Shown here: in pieces, positions 24,860-33,378 of the stretch | How the letters are laid out: every line of letters begins with the position of its first letter | How positions within the stretch are numbered: position 1 is the stretch's first letter | NCBI GenBank assembly: GCA_020634615.1 | Contig: JACKBI010000001.1 | Location: 248,001 to 312,000 of the forward strand | From: Anaerolineales bacterium | GTDB lineage: Bacteria > Chloroflexota > Anaerolineae > JAAEKA01 | DNA length: 64,000 bases | Reading direction: 5' to 3' | Program-made: the position numbers and the translations under genes | Notes under the pieces: generated by a model | The model's database searches: none | The model's input: only the letters and a program-made list of their open reading frames with translations | What the model was told of the DNA's origin: nothing

Positions 24860-25120
24860 GCTTGATTTACACATATTTTGTGGAGAACCCACCCCATTAC
24901 GGAACTCAAGATGAGAGCGACGCCGGCGAAGTTTCTCCCAGACGCACGTTGCAGTACGACCTGAAGAACTCGCAATGTCTATGGCATCGGCGGTTCTGAA
25001 TGCGCCTAATAGATATGCCTGCTTTTGAATATAAAAGTAAAACACGATTGACTTTGTATCAATCATGTTTTACATAGGGTCTTGCCTTATGAAACGGGAT
25101 GGCAACTTGTGACGGGGGAA
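24860..25120. other. Gene-free stretch with one orphan palindrome
   Basis: No credible gene: the only long frame (minus strand to 25066) runs through the XRE promoter and has no recognisable domain. At 25037-25073, GTAAAACACGATTGA and TCAATCATGTTTTAC form a 15-bp inverted repeat with one mismatch around a 7-bp centre, operator-like but without an adjacent start codon. Confidence 0.5.
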
Positions 25121-25153
25121 AGGACTGGCAGTCCTTGGAGGACTGCCGGTCCT
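25121..25153 (-). terminator. Hairpin downstream of the arylsulfatase gene
   Basis: AGGACTGGCAGTCC and GGACTGCCGGTCCT (one mismatch, 5-nt loop) lie just after the stop at 25161 on the minus strand. No T-run follows. Confidence 0.5.
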
Positions 25154-25160
25154 GGGAAAG

Positions 25161-27515
25161 CTACTGTCGTGCCATGATGCGGCGCATCTCGGCTTCGTCG
25201 TCGGTGATCACGTCGCCGCTCAGGTCGAAGGTCACGCTGTGGATTTTTCCGGGGAACTCGAAAGGCGATTGATAGAACGGCGCGGCCGGCGCACCAGGAT
25301 CAGCGCCAACAGTGATGCCGCCCGTCAAACCAAGGCTCAACGGCGTGGTGTGCGGGAAATCAGCCTGGCCGGCCAGCTCGCCATCGATGTAAAGCTGCGC
25401 CCGGCCGGGCGTGCCCTTTCCGGTGGCGATGTCAGGCGGCCCGGTCACTTCAAACTCAAAACGCAGTTCATGGCGGCCGGCCGGCACCGGGTCGCTGGCT
25501 CTGACATGCAGGTAGTCGCGCGCCACGTAGTTGTGCACGTATTGAAGCTTGTTGTCCTGGATGTACAGCGAGTAGCCGCCATCGGTGCCGCCGAAGGACA
25601 CCAGGGCGCCGTCTGCCCGTCCTTCAGGGATTTCCACGTCGGCGGTGATGCTGTGGGTGCGGTTCAGCAGCCGCGGCCCGGCGTTGAACGGTACCGCCTG
25701 TGTGTGCGGGTAGAAGGTGTAGCTGGTGCGGTCGGCGGTGATCTGTGGGCGTTCATCGGCGAACCGTGTAACACCGCGGCCGTCAACCGGAAGCACATTG
25801 TACTTGCCGGCCTCCACATACCACATGCCGATCAACTCAATCAGCTTGGCCCGGTTGTCAGCCGCCACGTTGTGGTTCTCCGCCCAATCCTCGTCAACGT
25901 GATACAACTCCCAGGCCGTGGCGTCCAGCTCTGTCAGTTTGTCTGCTGAGATCGGTGCGCCGAAGAACAAGCCTGCCTCAGCGAAAGACGGTCCCGGCCA
26001 AGGGCAAACCGCTCGCCAGCCGTCGTGATAGACCGAACGATGGCCCATCATCTCGAAGTACTGCGTGATGTGTTTCGACGCCACCTGCGGATCGTCGAAG
26101 GTGTGCGCCAGACTGACACCCTCGACGGGTGACTGTGTGACTCCCTTGATGCTGGTCGGCGGCTCGATTCCCAGCGCGTCCAGCACGGTCGGCACCATGT
26201 CGATGGCGTGCGCGTACTGCGTGCGCACCTGCCCTGAGGCTGTGATCCCTTTGGGCCAGTGAACCAGGAACGGGTCGCTGATGCCGCCGCGGTAGGTCTC
26301 GCGCTTCCAGCGACGGAACGGGGTGTTGCCAGCCCACGTCCAACCCCAGGCGTAGTGGTTGAAGTTGTCCGGTCCGCCCAACTTATCGATGGCAGCCAGG
26401 TTGGCTTCCAGCGATTCGGGCACGTTGTTGAAGAACAGGTTTTCGTTGACCGACCCCGTGGGCCCACCCTCCGAACTTGCGCCGTTGTCCGAAAGCACCA
26501 TGATCAGCGTGTTGTCGAACTGGCCCGTTTCCTTGAGGAATTCCAGCAACCGGCCGATCTGGTGGTCGGTGTGGGTCAGGAACCCGGCGAAGACCTCCAT
26601 CATGCGCGCGTAGAGCTTCTTTTCGTCCGCCGAACATTGGTCCCACGGCTTGACGTCGGGATCGTGACGTGACAGCTCGGCGTCCGCAGGGATAATGCCC
26701 AACCGCTTCTGGCGGGCAAAGGTCTTCTCGCGGTAGGCCTCCCAGCCGTCGTCGAACTGCCCCTTGTAGGCGTCAGCCCACTGCTTGGGCACGTGGTGCG
26801 GCGCATGCATTGCGCCGGTGCAGAAATACATGAAGAACGGTTTCGTCGGCGCGACCTGCTTTGCATCCGCGATGAAACTGATGGCATGGTCGACCAGATC
26901 TTCGGTCAGGTGATAACCTTCCTCTGGCGTCCTGGGCGGCTCCACCTGGTGGTTGTCGTAGACCAGCTCCGGGTAGTACTGGTGTGTCTCACCGCCCAGG
27001 AAGCCGTAGAAGCGCTCAAAGCCCCGCCCCAGCGGCCAGCGGTCATAAGGCCCCGCCGCCGAGATCTGGTCGGCCGGCGTCAGATGCCACTTGCCGATCG
27101 CGTAGGTGCTGTAGCCGTGCTGCAAGAGCATCTCGGAGAGGAAGCCGTTTTCGAAGGGGATGTTGCCGTTGCTGCCGGGATAGCCGGTGGACCCCTCGGT
27201 GATGCAAGCCATTGCGTTGGAGTGATGGTTGCGGCCGGTCAGAATGCACGTGCGCGTCGGTGAACAGAGCGCCGTGGTGTGCATGTTGGTATAGGACAGG
27301 CCGTTCTGCGCCAGGCTGTCCAGGTTTGGCGTGTTGATTGGACTGCCGTAGCAGCCAAGCTGGCCGAAGCCGGTGTCGTCCAGGATGATGAACAACACAT
27401 TCGGCGCGCCTTCATTTGCCCGAAGCGGCTTTGGCCACGCGGGTGTTGAGACGTCGAACGTGCGCCCGATAACGCCGGGAAAGGCAGAACCAGGCGGGTA
27501 TTCTGTCAGTGACAT
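25161..27515 (-). CDS. Arylsulfatase, type I (formylglycine)
   Basis: 784 residues. The sulfatase core begins NVLFIILDDTGFGQLGCYG with the metal Asp pair. The formylglycine motif is C84-SPTR (TALCSPTRTCILTGR), followed by GKWHL, HAPHH and LSDNGAS. A C-terminal beta-sandwich (about 600-784) contains YSLYIQDNKLQYVHNYV. No signal peptide is visible, so it may act in the cytoplasm or leave by another route. It hydrolyses a sulfate ester, substrate unknown, and resembles the long AtsA-like branch. A formylglycine-generating enzyme must come from elsewhere. A MITE-like element sits immediately upstream. Confidence 0.93.
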   Translation of the reverse strand: MSLTEYPPGSAFPGVIGRTFDVSTPAWPKPLRANEGAPNVLFIILDDTGFGQLGCYGSPINTPNLDSLAQNGLSYTNMHTTALCSPTRTCILTGRNHHSNAMACITEGSTGYPGSNGNIPFENGFLSEMLLQHGYSTYAIGKWHLTPADQISAAGPYDRWPLGRGFERFYGFLGGETHQYYPELVYDNHQVEPPRTPEEGYHLTEDLVDHAISFIADAKQVAPTKPFFMYFCTGAMHAPHHVPKQWADAYKGQFDDGWEAYREKTFARQKRLGIIPADAELSRHDPDVKPWDQCSADEKKLYARMMEVFAGFLTHTDHQIGRLLEFLKETGQFDNTLIMVLSDNGASSEGGPTGSVNENLFFNNVPESLEANLAAIDKLGGPDNFNHYAWGWTWAGNTPFRRWKRETYRGGISDPFLVHWPKGITASGQVRTQYAHAIDMVPTVLDALGIEPPTSIKGVTQSPVEGVSLAHTFDDPQVASKHITQYFEMMGHRSVYHDGWRAVCPWPGPSFAEAGLFFGAPISADKLTELDATAWELYHVDEDWAENHNVAADNRAKLIELIGMWYVEAGKYNVLPVDGRGVTRFADERPQITADRTSYTFYPHTQAVPFNAGPRLLNRTHSITADVEIPEGRADGALVSFGGTDGGYSLYIQDNKLQYVHNYVARDYLHVRASDPVPAGRHELRFEFEVTGPPDIATGKGTPGRAQLYIDGELAGQADFPHTTPLSLGLTGGITVGADPGAPAAPFYQSPFEFPGKIHSVTFDLSGDVITDDEAEMRRIMARQ

Positions 27516-27532
27516 CGAGTTCTTCTCCTAAC

Positions 27533-27659
27533 AAGCTGTTTGAAAAGTCGGCCGTTCAGACTTCGGAAGTCGCCGAGTCAAAATAAGGGGTCTGTCAAAA
27601 CCGTGGAAGGCCAGTCGTGACAGTCGTTCGGCGACTTCCGAAGACTTCTCAAACAGCCT
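27533..27659. mobile_element. MITE-like inverted-repeat element, copy B
   Basis: 127 bp, ends AAGCTGTTTGAAAAG and, on the other strand, AGGCTGTTTGAGAAG. Inner arms are GACTTCGGAAGTCGCCGA / TCGGCGACTTCCGAAG. The flanks CTAAC and CTAAG suggest a 4-5 bp target duplication. Same family as copies at 23372, 28120 and 36375. Confidence 0.7.
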
Positions 27660-27710
27660 CTAAGAAAGGGGTAGCGACTGTTGGGATGAGCCATGCCCGG
27701 GCTGTGTTTG

Positions 27711-28079
27711 CTAGGCGTCGCTGGTGATCCAGGCCCAGGCTTCGTCGAGCTGGTCAAGGGCGAATGTGCGCTCGTCGGTATTGCGGGTGAATGGATCCAT
27801 GATCTTGACAATGCGCGCCATCCACTTGCCATCGCCTACAAAGGCCGCTTTTTCGACCTGCCGGTACTCATTGGTGCCGAAGTGAAGGTCGGCTTTGGCA
27901 GCGTCGAGACCGTCATATCCGTCGAAATCTTCCACGACGACCAGCAAGTTGATCTTTCCGTGGCTCGCGATGGCTTCGTCCAGGCGCGGCATTAGCTGCT
28001 GGTAGTCTTGTGCGGACACTTTGCCGCTGACTCTGAAGCCGATACTCGTGTCGGTGCTCTGTGGCAATACTTCAAACAT
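27711..28079 (-). CDS. SpoIIAA-like (STAS/SEC14-type) protein
   Basis: 122 residues: IGFRVSGKVSAQDYQQLMPRLDEAIASHGKINLLVVVEDFDGYD, then WMARIVKIMDPFTRNTDERTFALDQLDEAWAWI. This is the SpoIIAA-like family (lipid- or regulator-binding STAS-related fold), role in the cell unknown. Stand-alone gene with a MITE-like element on either side. Confidence 0.87.
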   Translation of the reverse strand: MFEVLPQSTDTSIGFRVSGKVSAQDYQQLMPRLDEAIASHGKINLLVVVEDFDGYDGLDAAKADLHFGTNEYRQVEKAAFVGDGKWMARIVKIMDPFTRNTDERTFALDQLDEAWAWITSDA

Positions 28080-28119
28080 CAGATCCTCCTTAAGTTGTTG
28101 CTGAAAACCAAGTTATGTG

Positions 28120-28250
28120 GCAACTGTTCAGCCTTCGACTTCGGAAGTCGCCGATTCTACGTAACAACTGGCCCAACGCTGTGAGAGAGGCTTCCAGTTT
28201 GCCTCGGTGACTTCCGAAGTCTGTCGCTCCGTGAGAGCCTGAATAGTTAC
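28120..28250. mobile_element. MITE-like inverted-repeat element, copy C
   Basis: 131 bp with ends GCAACTGTTCAGCC and, on the other strand, GTAACTATTCAGGC. Inner arms GACTTCGGAAGTCGCCGA and GGTGACTTCCGAAGTC match the other copies. It is bounded by the 8-bp direct repeat GTTATGTG (28112-28119 and 28251-28258). The different ends and duplication length suggest a distinct subfamily sharing the core. Confidence 0.65.
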
Positions 28251-28274
28251 GTTATGTGACCATGATATTCTTTT

Positions 28275-28952
28275 TCAGTCGGTGGTCAAGCGCACTCGAT
28301 TCCATTCGGGACTTTCCTGACAGCAGCGGCCCGCGAACGGCCGGCACGCGGCCACGATGTCGCCCATTTCCACGACGCCCACTGTCCGCAGCACCTTGGT
28401 CACTTCCGCCAATGGAAACCCCATCACACCACTGTAGCAGCCCTCGATGCGGGCGACCGGCGCAAACTCGCGGTGCTGGATGGCGTACGCGCCCGCTTTG
28501 TCCATCGGATCGCCGCTGACGACGTATGCGGCGATTTCGTCGTCCGTGTAGGCGCGCATAGTCACCAGCGTCTCATTCAGCGCGCCTCCTTCCAGCCCAC
28601 CGGATACGTCACATGCGTAGACCGCGCTCAGCACCCGATGCGCTCGGCCACGCAGGTCGCGCAGCATTGCGGTGGCCTCGGCAGCGTCCACCGGCTTGCC
28701 CAGCACCACGCCGTCCAGGACGACGACCGTGTCAGCGCCCAACACGACGCGATCGGGCCAGTGTACTGCAACCGCGTGCGCTTTTTGCCGAGCCAGACGT
28801 TGCACCAGCGTTTCAGGCAACTCGCCTGGCCGCTGCGACTCGTCGATGTCGGCGGTGTCAATCGTGAATTCGACACCCAGGCGCGCCAGCAGCTCCTTGC
28901 GCCGCGGCGAACCGGAAGCCAGGATCAGTTGGTGGGGGTAAGTTTCCGTCAT
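28275..28952 (-). CDS. maf: Maf family nucleoside triphosphate pyrophosphatase
   Basis: 225 residues from MTETYPHQLILASGSPRRKELLARLG; a frame extension to 28988 precedes the conserved start. Maf hallmarks: SGSPRRKELL, GADTVVVLDG, GKPVD and DKAGAYAIQ...IEGCYSGVMGFPL. It hydrolyses non-canonical or modified NTPs to monophosphates in the cytoplasm and has been linked to septum control. The C-terminal 30 residues are longer than usual. 13 bp downstream of the D-cysteine desulfhydrase-like gene. Confidence 0.93.
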   Translation of the reverse strand: MTETYPHQLILASGSPRRKELLARLGVEFTIDTADIDESQRPGELPETLVQRLARQKAHAVAVHWPDRVVLGADTVVVLDGVVLGKPVDAAEATAMLRDLRGRAHRVLSAVYACDVSGGLEGGALNETLVTMRAYTDDEIAAYVVSGDPMDKAGAYAIQHREFAPVARIEGCYSGVMGFPLAEVTKVLRTVGVVEMGDIVAACRPFAGRCCQESPEWNRVRLTTD

Positions 28953-28965
28953 CGCAATAGACTCG

Positions 28966-30009
28966 TTACAAAGGACCAAGCGTTGCAAACAGTGACGGCC
29001 AGCCGCCGGTGTGCAGGAAGACGACGTGCTGGTCGGCTGTAAACTGTCCGGTGCGAATGAGATCGATCAGGCCGGCCATCGCCTTGCCGGAGTAGACCGG
29101 ATCGAGCAGCAGGCCCTCGGCCCGCGCCGCCAGCGCGATGGCAGCAAGGGCCGGTTCGTATGGCCGTGCGTAGCCAGGACCGTAGCCGGGAAACAGGGTC
29201 ACGTCTGTTGGAGCAAATGGTTGTGGTGCGCCCAGCAGCGTGGTCACGTCGCCTGCCATGGCCGCGATGTCTTGCTCGAAGTCGCGCCACAGCTTGCCGA
29301 CATCAATGCCGATGAGTTGCACCTGCGAGCCCAGCAAACGGAAGCCGGCCAGCAGACCGGCCAGCGTGCCACCGGTGCCCGCGGCTGTCACCACCGCGTC
29401 GGGCTGAAAGCCAGTTTGCGCCGCCTGCTCGAGAATCTCCCGGGCCGCGGGGACGTAGCCTGCACAGCCCAGCGCGCTGTGCCCGCCCACCGGGATGAAG
29501 GCGACGCCGCGCCGTCCAATCCCCGGCAGGAACGGTGACGCCAGCCGCACCAGCTGGCAAGTTCGGTGCAGATCGCGCGGACCGGTATCGCCGCCCAGCG
29601 GCACGAAATGGAGCCGCGCGCCCAGTTGCTGGCAGAGCAGCAGGTTTCCGGTCAAGCGGGCCGGGCGCCGCTCGAAATAGAGGCAGTGCGCTTCCATGCC
29701 CAGCCGTGCGCAGCCGGATGCCAGCGCGCGTAGGAAGTTGGACTGCAATCCGCCGAAGCTGACCACTTTACGTGCGCCTCGGGCTTGCGCATCGGCCAGC
29801 AGATAGGCCAGTTTGCGCACCTTGTTGCCGCCCACCGCCAGCCCGATGGCGTCGTCACGCTTGACCCACAGATGCGGCACGCCCCCAGCGTCGCCGCCCA
29901 GTGCCATGCGCAGCCGCGGCAATGCCTCCAACGGAGTGGGCAGGTGCGCGATGGGCAGCGATGGCAGCGCGGCAAGGCGCGTCTGCCAGGCCAGGTTGAC
30001 GGTAGTCAT
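28966..30009 (-). CDS. D-cysteine desulfhydrase / ACC deaminase-family PLP enzyme
   Basis: 347-residue fold-type II PLP enzyme. The Schiff-base Lys is in AVGGNKVRKLAYLLADA, the serine-binding loop is GGLQSNF, the phosphate loop is AAGTGGTLAGLLAG and the C-terminal motif is VVFLHTGG. It would deaminate D-cysteine or 1-aminocyclopropane-1-carboxylate-like substrates; the D-cysteine branch fits best. Upstream of maf in the same direction. Confidence 0.9.
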   Translation of the reverse strand: MTTVNLAWQTRLAALPSLPIAHLPTPLEALPRLRMALGGDAGGVPHLWVKRDDAIGLAVGGNKVRKLAYLLADAQARGARKVVSFGGLQSNFLRALASGCARLGMEAHCLYFERRPARLTGNLLLCQQLGARLHFVPLGGDTGPRDLHRTCQLVRLASPFLPGIGRRGVAFIPVGGHSALGCAGYVPAAREILEQAAQTGFQPDAVVTAAGTGGTLAGLLAGFRLLGSQVQLIGIDVGKLWRDFEQDIAAMAGDVTTLLGAPQPFAPTDVTLFPGYGPGYARPYEPALAAIALAARAEGLLLDPVYSGKAMAGLIDLIRTGQFTADQHVVFLHTGGWPSLFATLGPL

Positions 30010-30015
30010 AAACGG

Positions 30016-30096
30016 TTCATTCGTACTCGTGCTCCTTCTCGTACTCCTCTGACTCTTGACCGGATTTCGAGTACGAGTACGAGTAGGAGTACGAGA
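30016..30096. repeat. TACTCG/CGAGTA hairpin repeat, copy 1
   Basis: One arm is built of CGTACTCGT-like hexamers, the other of GAGTACGAGTACGAG, joined by CCGGATTTC. The second copy at 48397-48474 shares the right arm and the GGATT(T)CGAGTACGAG junction. Confidence 0.75.
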
Positions 30097-30104
30097 AGTG
30101 GCGG

Positions 30105-31565
30105 CTAGACCTCGTTGGATTCGACCACGAAATACCCCATCGCCAGGAACGCCAGGATGTAGCCCAGATAATTCTCATTCAGGAAGCGCGAGACGAAGAG
30201 GAACGCCAGCAGCAGCAGGCCATAGTGCCAGCTTGCCGCGCCGATGGTGTTGCCGCGCGTCTGGCGCCAGCCCAGCCAGATCAGCAACGGCAGTGTGACG
30301 ATCAACTCCGGTATCCAGAACGGCCAGTAGTCGAAGCGGCTGGTCAGCCCGCCGAAGGCGAGCACAAAATTGCTCGCTCCCCAGCCCCAGATCTGGTAAT
30401 GCGTCGCAGCGGTGCCAGCCGCCCAGCGCCAAACGTCGTCGATGAACGCGTTCGCGTCCCAGACCAGATATGGCACGATCAGCACGGCGAAAACTGCCAG
30501 CGCCGGCCAGCCGCGCTTCAACATCAACGGGATCGAACGCACGATGTCACGCCACGAGCCAAGTTGGTCGCGCACCAGCAGCAGCGCAAAGAAAGGCGCC
30601 AGGAACCAGGCGGTTGGCTTGCTGGCACAGGCAAGGCCGAATGCGGCGGAGGCCAGCAGGATTGGGAATGGGGAGTTGGGTGTAGGGTGTGGGGACTGGG
30701 CACCGGGGACTGATGAGCGTGAGCGGGCCAGGAGCCAGAAGGCGAGGACGATCCAGAACCAGACGAAGAGGTCGTTCTGGCCGAAGATCAGGTCGAGGCC
30801 CATGATCGGGTTCAGGCCCAGCAGCATCAGCAGACCAAGCCGCCAGCGCGTGCGCTCGCGCGCCACCAACCGTGTCGCCAGAATCAGTCCAAGGACGAAG
30901 GCGATCAGATAAACGAAACGCTGGTCGTACCAACCCAGCAGCGCGTCGCTGAGCAGCTTGACCGGCGCGGAGGCGACGAAGGTCCACGGCAGGTAGGGGT
31001 AGTGGTCCAGCGCTGTACGGAATTCTTCAAGGCCCCACTCAGCCATGGGCGTGTTGCGGTAGTCCTCGACGTACGGGTTCTTGCCGCTGAGGAAGTAGTC
31101 GATGGTGGCTTCGGTCTGGATCACACCGCCGTCGTGGCTGTAGCTCTGCGGCAGGTTTTCGTGGCGCAACAACGTTATCTTGACCGTCGGTAGCAGCACC
31201 GTAAACGCAATAATCGCCCACACCAGCCCCGCCTTCACCCACCCGCGCCACCGCCCTTCCTCAGTCCCCGGTCCCCAGTCCTTGGTCCCCATCAGATCGA
31301 CCACCAGATAGACAATCAGCGCGCCGATGCTCAGCGCGGCCAGCAGCAGCGCGATGGGGTCGCCAAACCAGGGACCGAACGCAGCCTCAGCCCGGTCGGT
31401 TAGCAGCCGGCCCAGCAGCGAATGCGTGGTGACGTTCTGGAAGTGCTCGAACAGCGTGGCCTCGGCGAAGCTGTTGATGCGCAGCCGGGCGATCACCAGC
31501 ACGGCTAGCAGCAGCGCATCCCAGCCGGGCCGGCGAGCAGCAGTGGAGGGTTGTTCGGAGTCCAT
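30105..31565 (-). CDS. GT87-like (DUF2029) membrane glycosyltransferase
   Basis: 486 residues from MDSEQPSTAARRPGWD (ATG at 31563-31565). The frame is open further upstream but there runs antisense to a PfkB gene. About ten to twelve membrane segments; the extracytoplasmic loop after the second or third has DYFLSGKNPYVEDY, typical of polyprenol-phosphate-sugar-dependent transferases. FLNENYLGYILAFLAMGYF is near the end. Two loops hold short Pro/Gly-rich stretches (residues about 92-104 and 285-302) encoded by a GGGGACTGGG-type repeat, see findings. It would add sugars to lipid-linked or surface glycans. Confidence 0.82.
   Translation of the reverse strand: MDSEQPSTAARRPGWDALLLAVLVIARLRINSFAEATLFEHFQNVTTHSLLGRLLTDRAEAAFGPWFGDPIALLLAALSIGALIVYLVVDLMGTKDWGPGTEEGRWRGWVKAGLVWAIIAFTVLLPTVKITLLRHENLPQSYSHDGGVIQTEATIDYFLSGKNPYVEDYRNTPMAEWGLEEFRTALDHYPYLPWTFVASAPVKLLSDALLGWYDQRFVYLIAFVLGLILATRLVARERTRWRLGLLMLLGLNPIMGLDLIFGQNDLFVWFWIVLAFWLLARSRSSVPGAQSPHPTPNSPFPILLASAAFGLACASKPTAWFLAPFFALLLVRDQLGSWRDIVRSIPLMLKRGWPALAVFAVLIVPYLVWDANAFIDDVWRWAAGTAATHYQIWGWGASNFVLAFGGLTSRFDYWPFWIPELIVTLPLLIWLGWRQTRGNTIGAASWHYGLLLLAFLFVSRFLNENYLGYILAFLAMGYFVVESNEV
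30660..30712. repeat. GGGGACTGGG-type repeat inside GT87 coding sequence, copy 1
   Basis: GGGGACTGGGCACCGGGGAC preceded by GGGAATGGGGAGTTGGGTG. It is translated in frame on the minus strand as a Pro/Ser-rich loop between membrane helices. Confidence 0.65.
31261..31292. repeat. GGGGACTGGG-type repeat inside GT87 coding sequence, copy 2
   Basis: On the minus strand, GGGGACCAAGGACTGGGGAC then CGGGGACTGA, translated in frame as MGTKDWGPGTEE between helices two and three. Same sequence family as 30660-30712. Confidence 0.65.
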
Positions 31566-31597
31566 GGCGGCATGATACCACAGGTGCGAAGTGTGAC

Positions 31598-31632
31598 CAA
31601 CGTGATGTGAAACGAGTTGTGTGAAACCTGGT
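31598..31632. repeat. GTGAAACGTGTTG-type repeat, degenerate copy
   Basis: GTGATGTGAAACGAGTTGTG then TGAAACC; related to CACGTTTCACGCAACACG at 63709-63735 read on the other strand. Confidence 0.4.
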
Positions 31633-31695
31633 GTTCGCCGGTCACGTATCCCGATGATGCATCGCGGCCCGGACCTCAGCAAGCGGCAGGTCGCT

Positions 31696-31724
31696 TTGAC
31701 CCGCTCCCCCCACTGTGCTAGAAT
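31696..31724 (+). promoter_or_regulatory. Leaderless-type promoter of the PfkB gene
   Basis: TTGACC (31696-31701), 17-bp spacer, TAGAAT (31719-31724), then only 6 nt to the ATG at 31731. Transcription should begin at or next to the start codon. Confidence 0.7.
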
Positions 31725-31730
31725 GGCGCC

Positions 31731-32570
31731 ATGGATTTCCTGACCATTGGCAACCTGACCAAAGACCTTGTCGCGGGCGGCCACACCGTGGGCGGCGCGG
31801 TCACCTATGCGTCGGTGGCCGCGTTGCGGCAGGGGTGGCGTCCCGGCATACTTTCTCGCATTGGGCCAGACGTGGCGTTGCCGGCTGTTTTTCAGGAGTT
31901 CGAAGTGATTGCCCTGCCCGCCAGCCATACGCTGACCTTCGAAAACACCTACACCGACGAGGGCCGCGAACAGATCATCCACGCGGTAGCGGAGTCCATC
32001 GAGGCGGACGATGTCCCTGCCCTGCTGGTAGAGCAGAATCCGGCGGTGGTGCTGCTTGGTCCGGTGGCCAACGAAGTGGCGCGCGAGATCACCGGGATGT
32101 TTCCAAATTCGCTGCTGGGTGTCGTGCCGCAAGGCTGGATGCGCCGCTGGGACGACGGGGGACGCGTTTATCACATTCCGCTCGATTGCGGCGATGACTG
32201 GCTGGCGCAGGCCGATGTGTTGGTGGTCAGCACCGAGGATGTCGGCAATAACCTTGATCTGGTGCGCTGTTTCAGCGAGATCGTCGAGGTCACGGTGTTG
32301 ACCCGCGGCACCCACGGCTGCGACCTGTATTATCGCGGCCATGTAACGCACGTGCCCGCCCGGCGCGTGCGCGAGGTGGACCCCACCGGCGCCGGCGACA
32401 CGTTTACGGCTGCCTTCCTGATCCGCTACTGCGAGACGGGTGATCCGCTGCAGGCTGCCCGCTATGCTAATGTGGCCGCGTCATTTTGTGTCGAAGGCAT
32501 CAGCTACAGCACGATCCCATCCCGCCCGCAGGTCAAGGCGTATCTGGCTCAACATGGCCTCGAAGGTTAG
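31731..32570 (+). CDS. PfkB-family carbohydrate kinase
   Basis: 279 residues. VGGAVTYASVAALRQGW (sugar-side Gly motif) and VDPTGAGDTFTAAFLIRY (catalytic Asp/anion hole) define a ribokinase-fold kinase; the segments between are short and diverged. Substrate unknown. Apparently leaderless transcript; the parA gene follows 15 bp downstream in the same direction. Confidence 0.88.
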   Translation: MDFLTIGNLTKDLVAGGHTVGGAVTYASVAALRQGWRPGILSRIGPDVALPAVFQEFEVIALPASHTLTFENTYTDEGREQIIHAVAESIEADDVPALLVEQNPAVVLLGPVANEVAREITGMFPNSLLGVVPQGWMRRWDDGGRVYHIPLDCGDDWLAQADVLVVSTEDVGNNLDLVRCFSEIVEVTVLTRGTHGCDLYYRGHVTHVPARRVREVDPTGAGDTFTAAFLIRYCETGDPLQAARYANVAASFCVEGISYSTIPSRPQVKAYLAQHGLEG

Positions 32571-32585
32571 TTCCCGATCCAACCC

Positions 32586-33374
32586 ATGACTCACGTTTAC
32601 GCACTAGTCAACCAAAAGGGCGGCGTCGGCAAGACCACGACCGCGGTCAACCTGGCGGCATTTTTGGCTGCGGCCGGCCACCGGGTCCTGCTTGTCGACT
32701 GTGATCCGCAAGCCAACGCCACCAGCAGCCTGGGCGTCGACGCCGATGAGGTCGAATACTCGTTGTACGATGCGCTGATCAACCGCGTGCCGCTCGATCG
32801 GGTGATCATCCTCAGCAGCCTGCTCCGACTCGATCTCGTCGCGTCAGCGCCGAAGCTGGCCGGCGCAGATGTGGAAATGGTCAGCATGTTGACCCGCGAG
32901 CGCCTGTTGCAGCGCGCACTGGAGCCGGTCCTGCACCGCTACGACCATGTGATCATGGATTGCCCGCCCAGCCTCAGTCTGCTGACGGTCAACGCGCTGA
33001 CCTGTGCGCGCAGCGGCGTCATTATTCCGATCCAGTGCGAATACCTGCCGCTGGAGGGTCTGGGTCGCCTGACGCACACCGTCAGTCTGGTGCGCGAGCA
33101 TCTCAACCCGGATCTGCGCATCTTCGGCATCGTCATGACCATGTTCGACACGCGCACAAACCTGGCCCACGACGTGGTGGCCGATGTGCGCCAGCATTTT
33201 CCCAACGAGGTCTTCGAAAGCATTATTCCGCGCAACGTCCGCCTCAGCGAGGCTCCCAGCTACGGTCAACCGGTTTCGGTCTACGCGCCGGGCTCGCCAG
33301 GCGCGCTGGCCTATCAGGCGCTGGCCAACGAGGTACTGGCGCGCGAAGCACGATCCAACGGAACAGCGAGGTGA
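32586..33374 (+). CDS. parA: Chromosome-partitioning ATPase ParA (Soj)
   Basis: 262 residues with the deviant Walker A (NQKGGVGKTTTAVNLAA, signature Lys present), Walker A' (VLLVDCDPQANAT), Walker B (VIMDCPPSL) and the late RNVRLSEAPSYGQP typical of Soj. No N-terminal HTH, so chromosomal type. It drives origin segregation by ATP-dependent DNA binding and release with ParB, whose gene starts 4 bp after its stop. Confidence 0.95.
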   Translation: MTHVYALVNQKGGVGKTTTAVNLAAFLAAAGHRVLLVDCDPQANATSSLGVDADEVEYSLYDALINRVPLDRVIILSSLLRLDLVASAPKLAGADVEMVSMLTRERLLQRALEPVLHRYDHVIMDCPPSLSLLTVNALTCARSGVIIPIQCEYLPLEGLGRLTHTVSLVREHLNPDLRIFGIVMTMFDTRTNLAHDVVADVRQHFPNEVFESIIPRNVRLSEAPSYGQPVSVYAPGSPGALAYQALANEVLAREARSNGTAR

Positions 33375-33378
33375 CTTC

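Noticed and set aside
24743..25066. 107-codon frame on the minus strand upstream of the XRE gene
   Set aside because: No recognisable domain, overlaps the XRE promoter and operator, unusual composition.
31566..32351. N-terminal extension of the GT87 gene to 748 residues
   Set aside because: It runs antisense through a clear PfkB gene and its promoter; the hydrophobic protein starts naturally at 31565.
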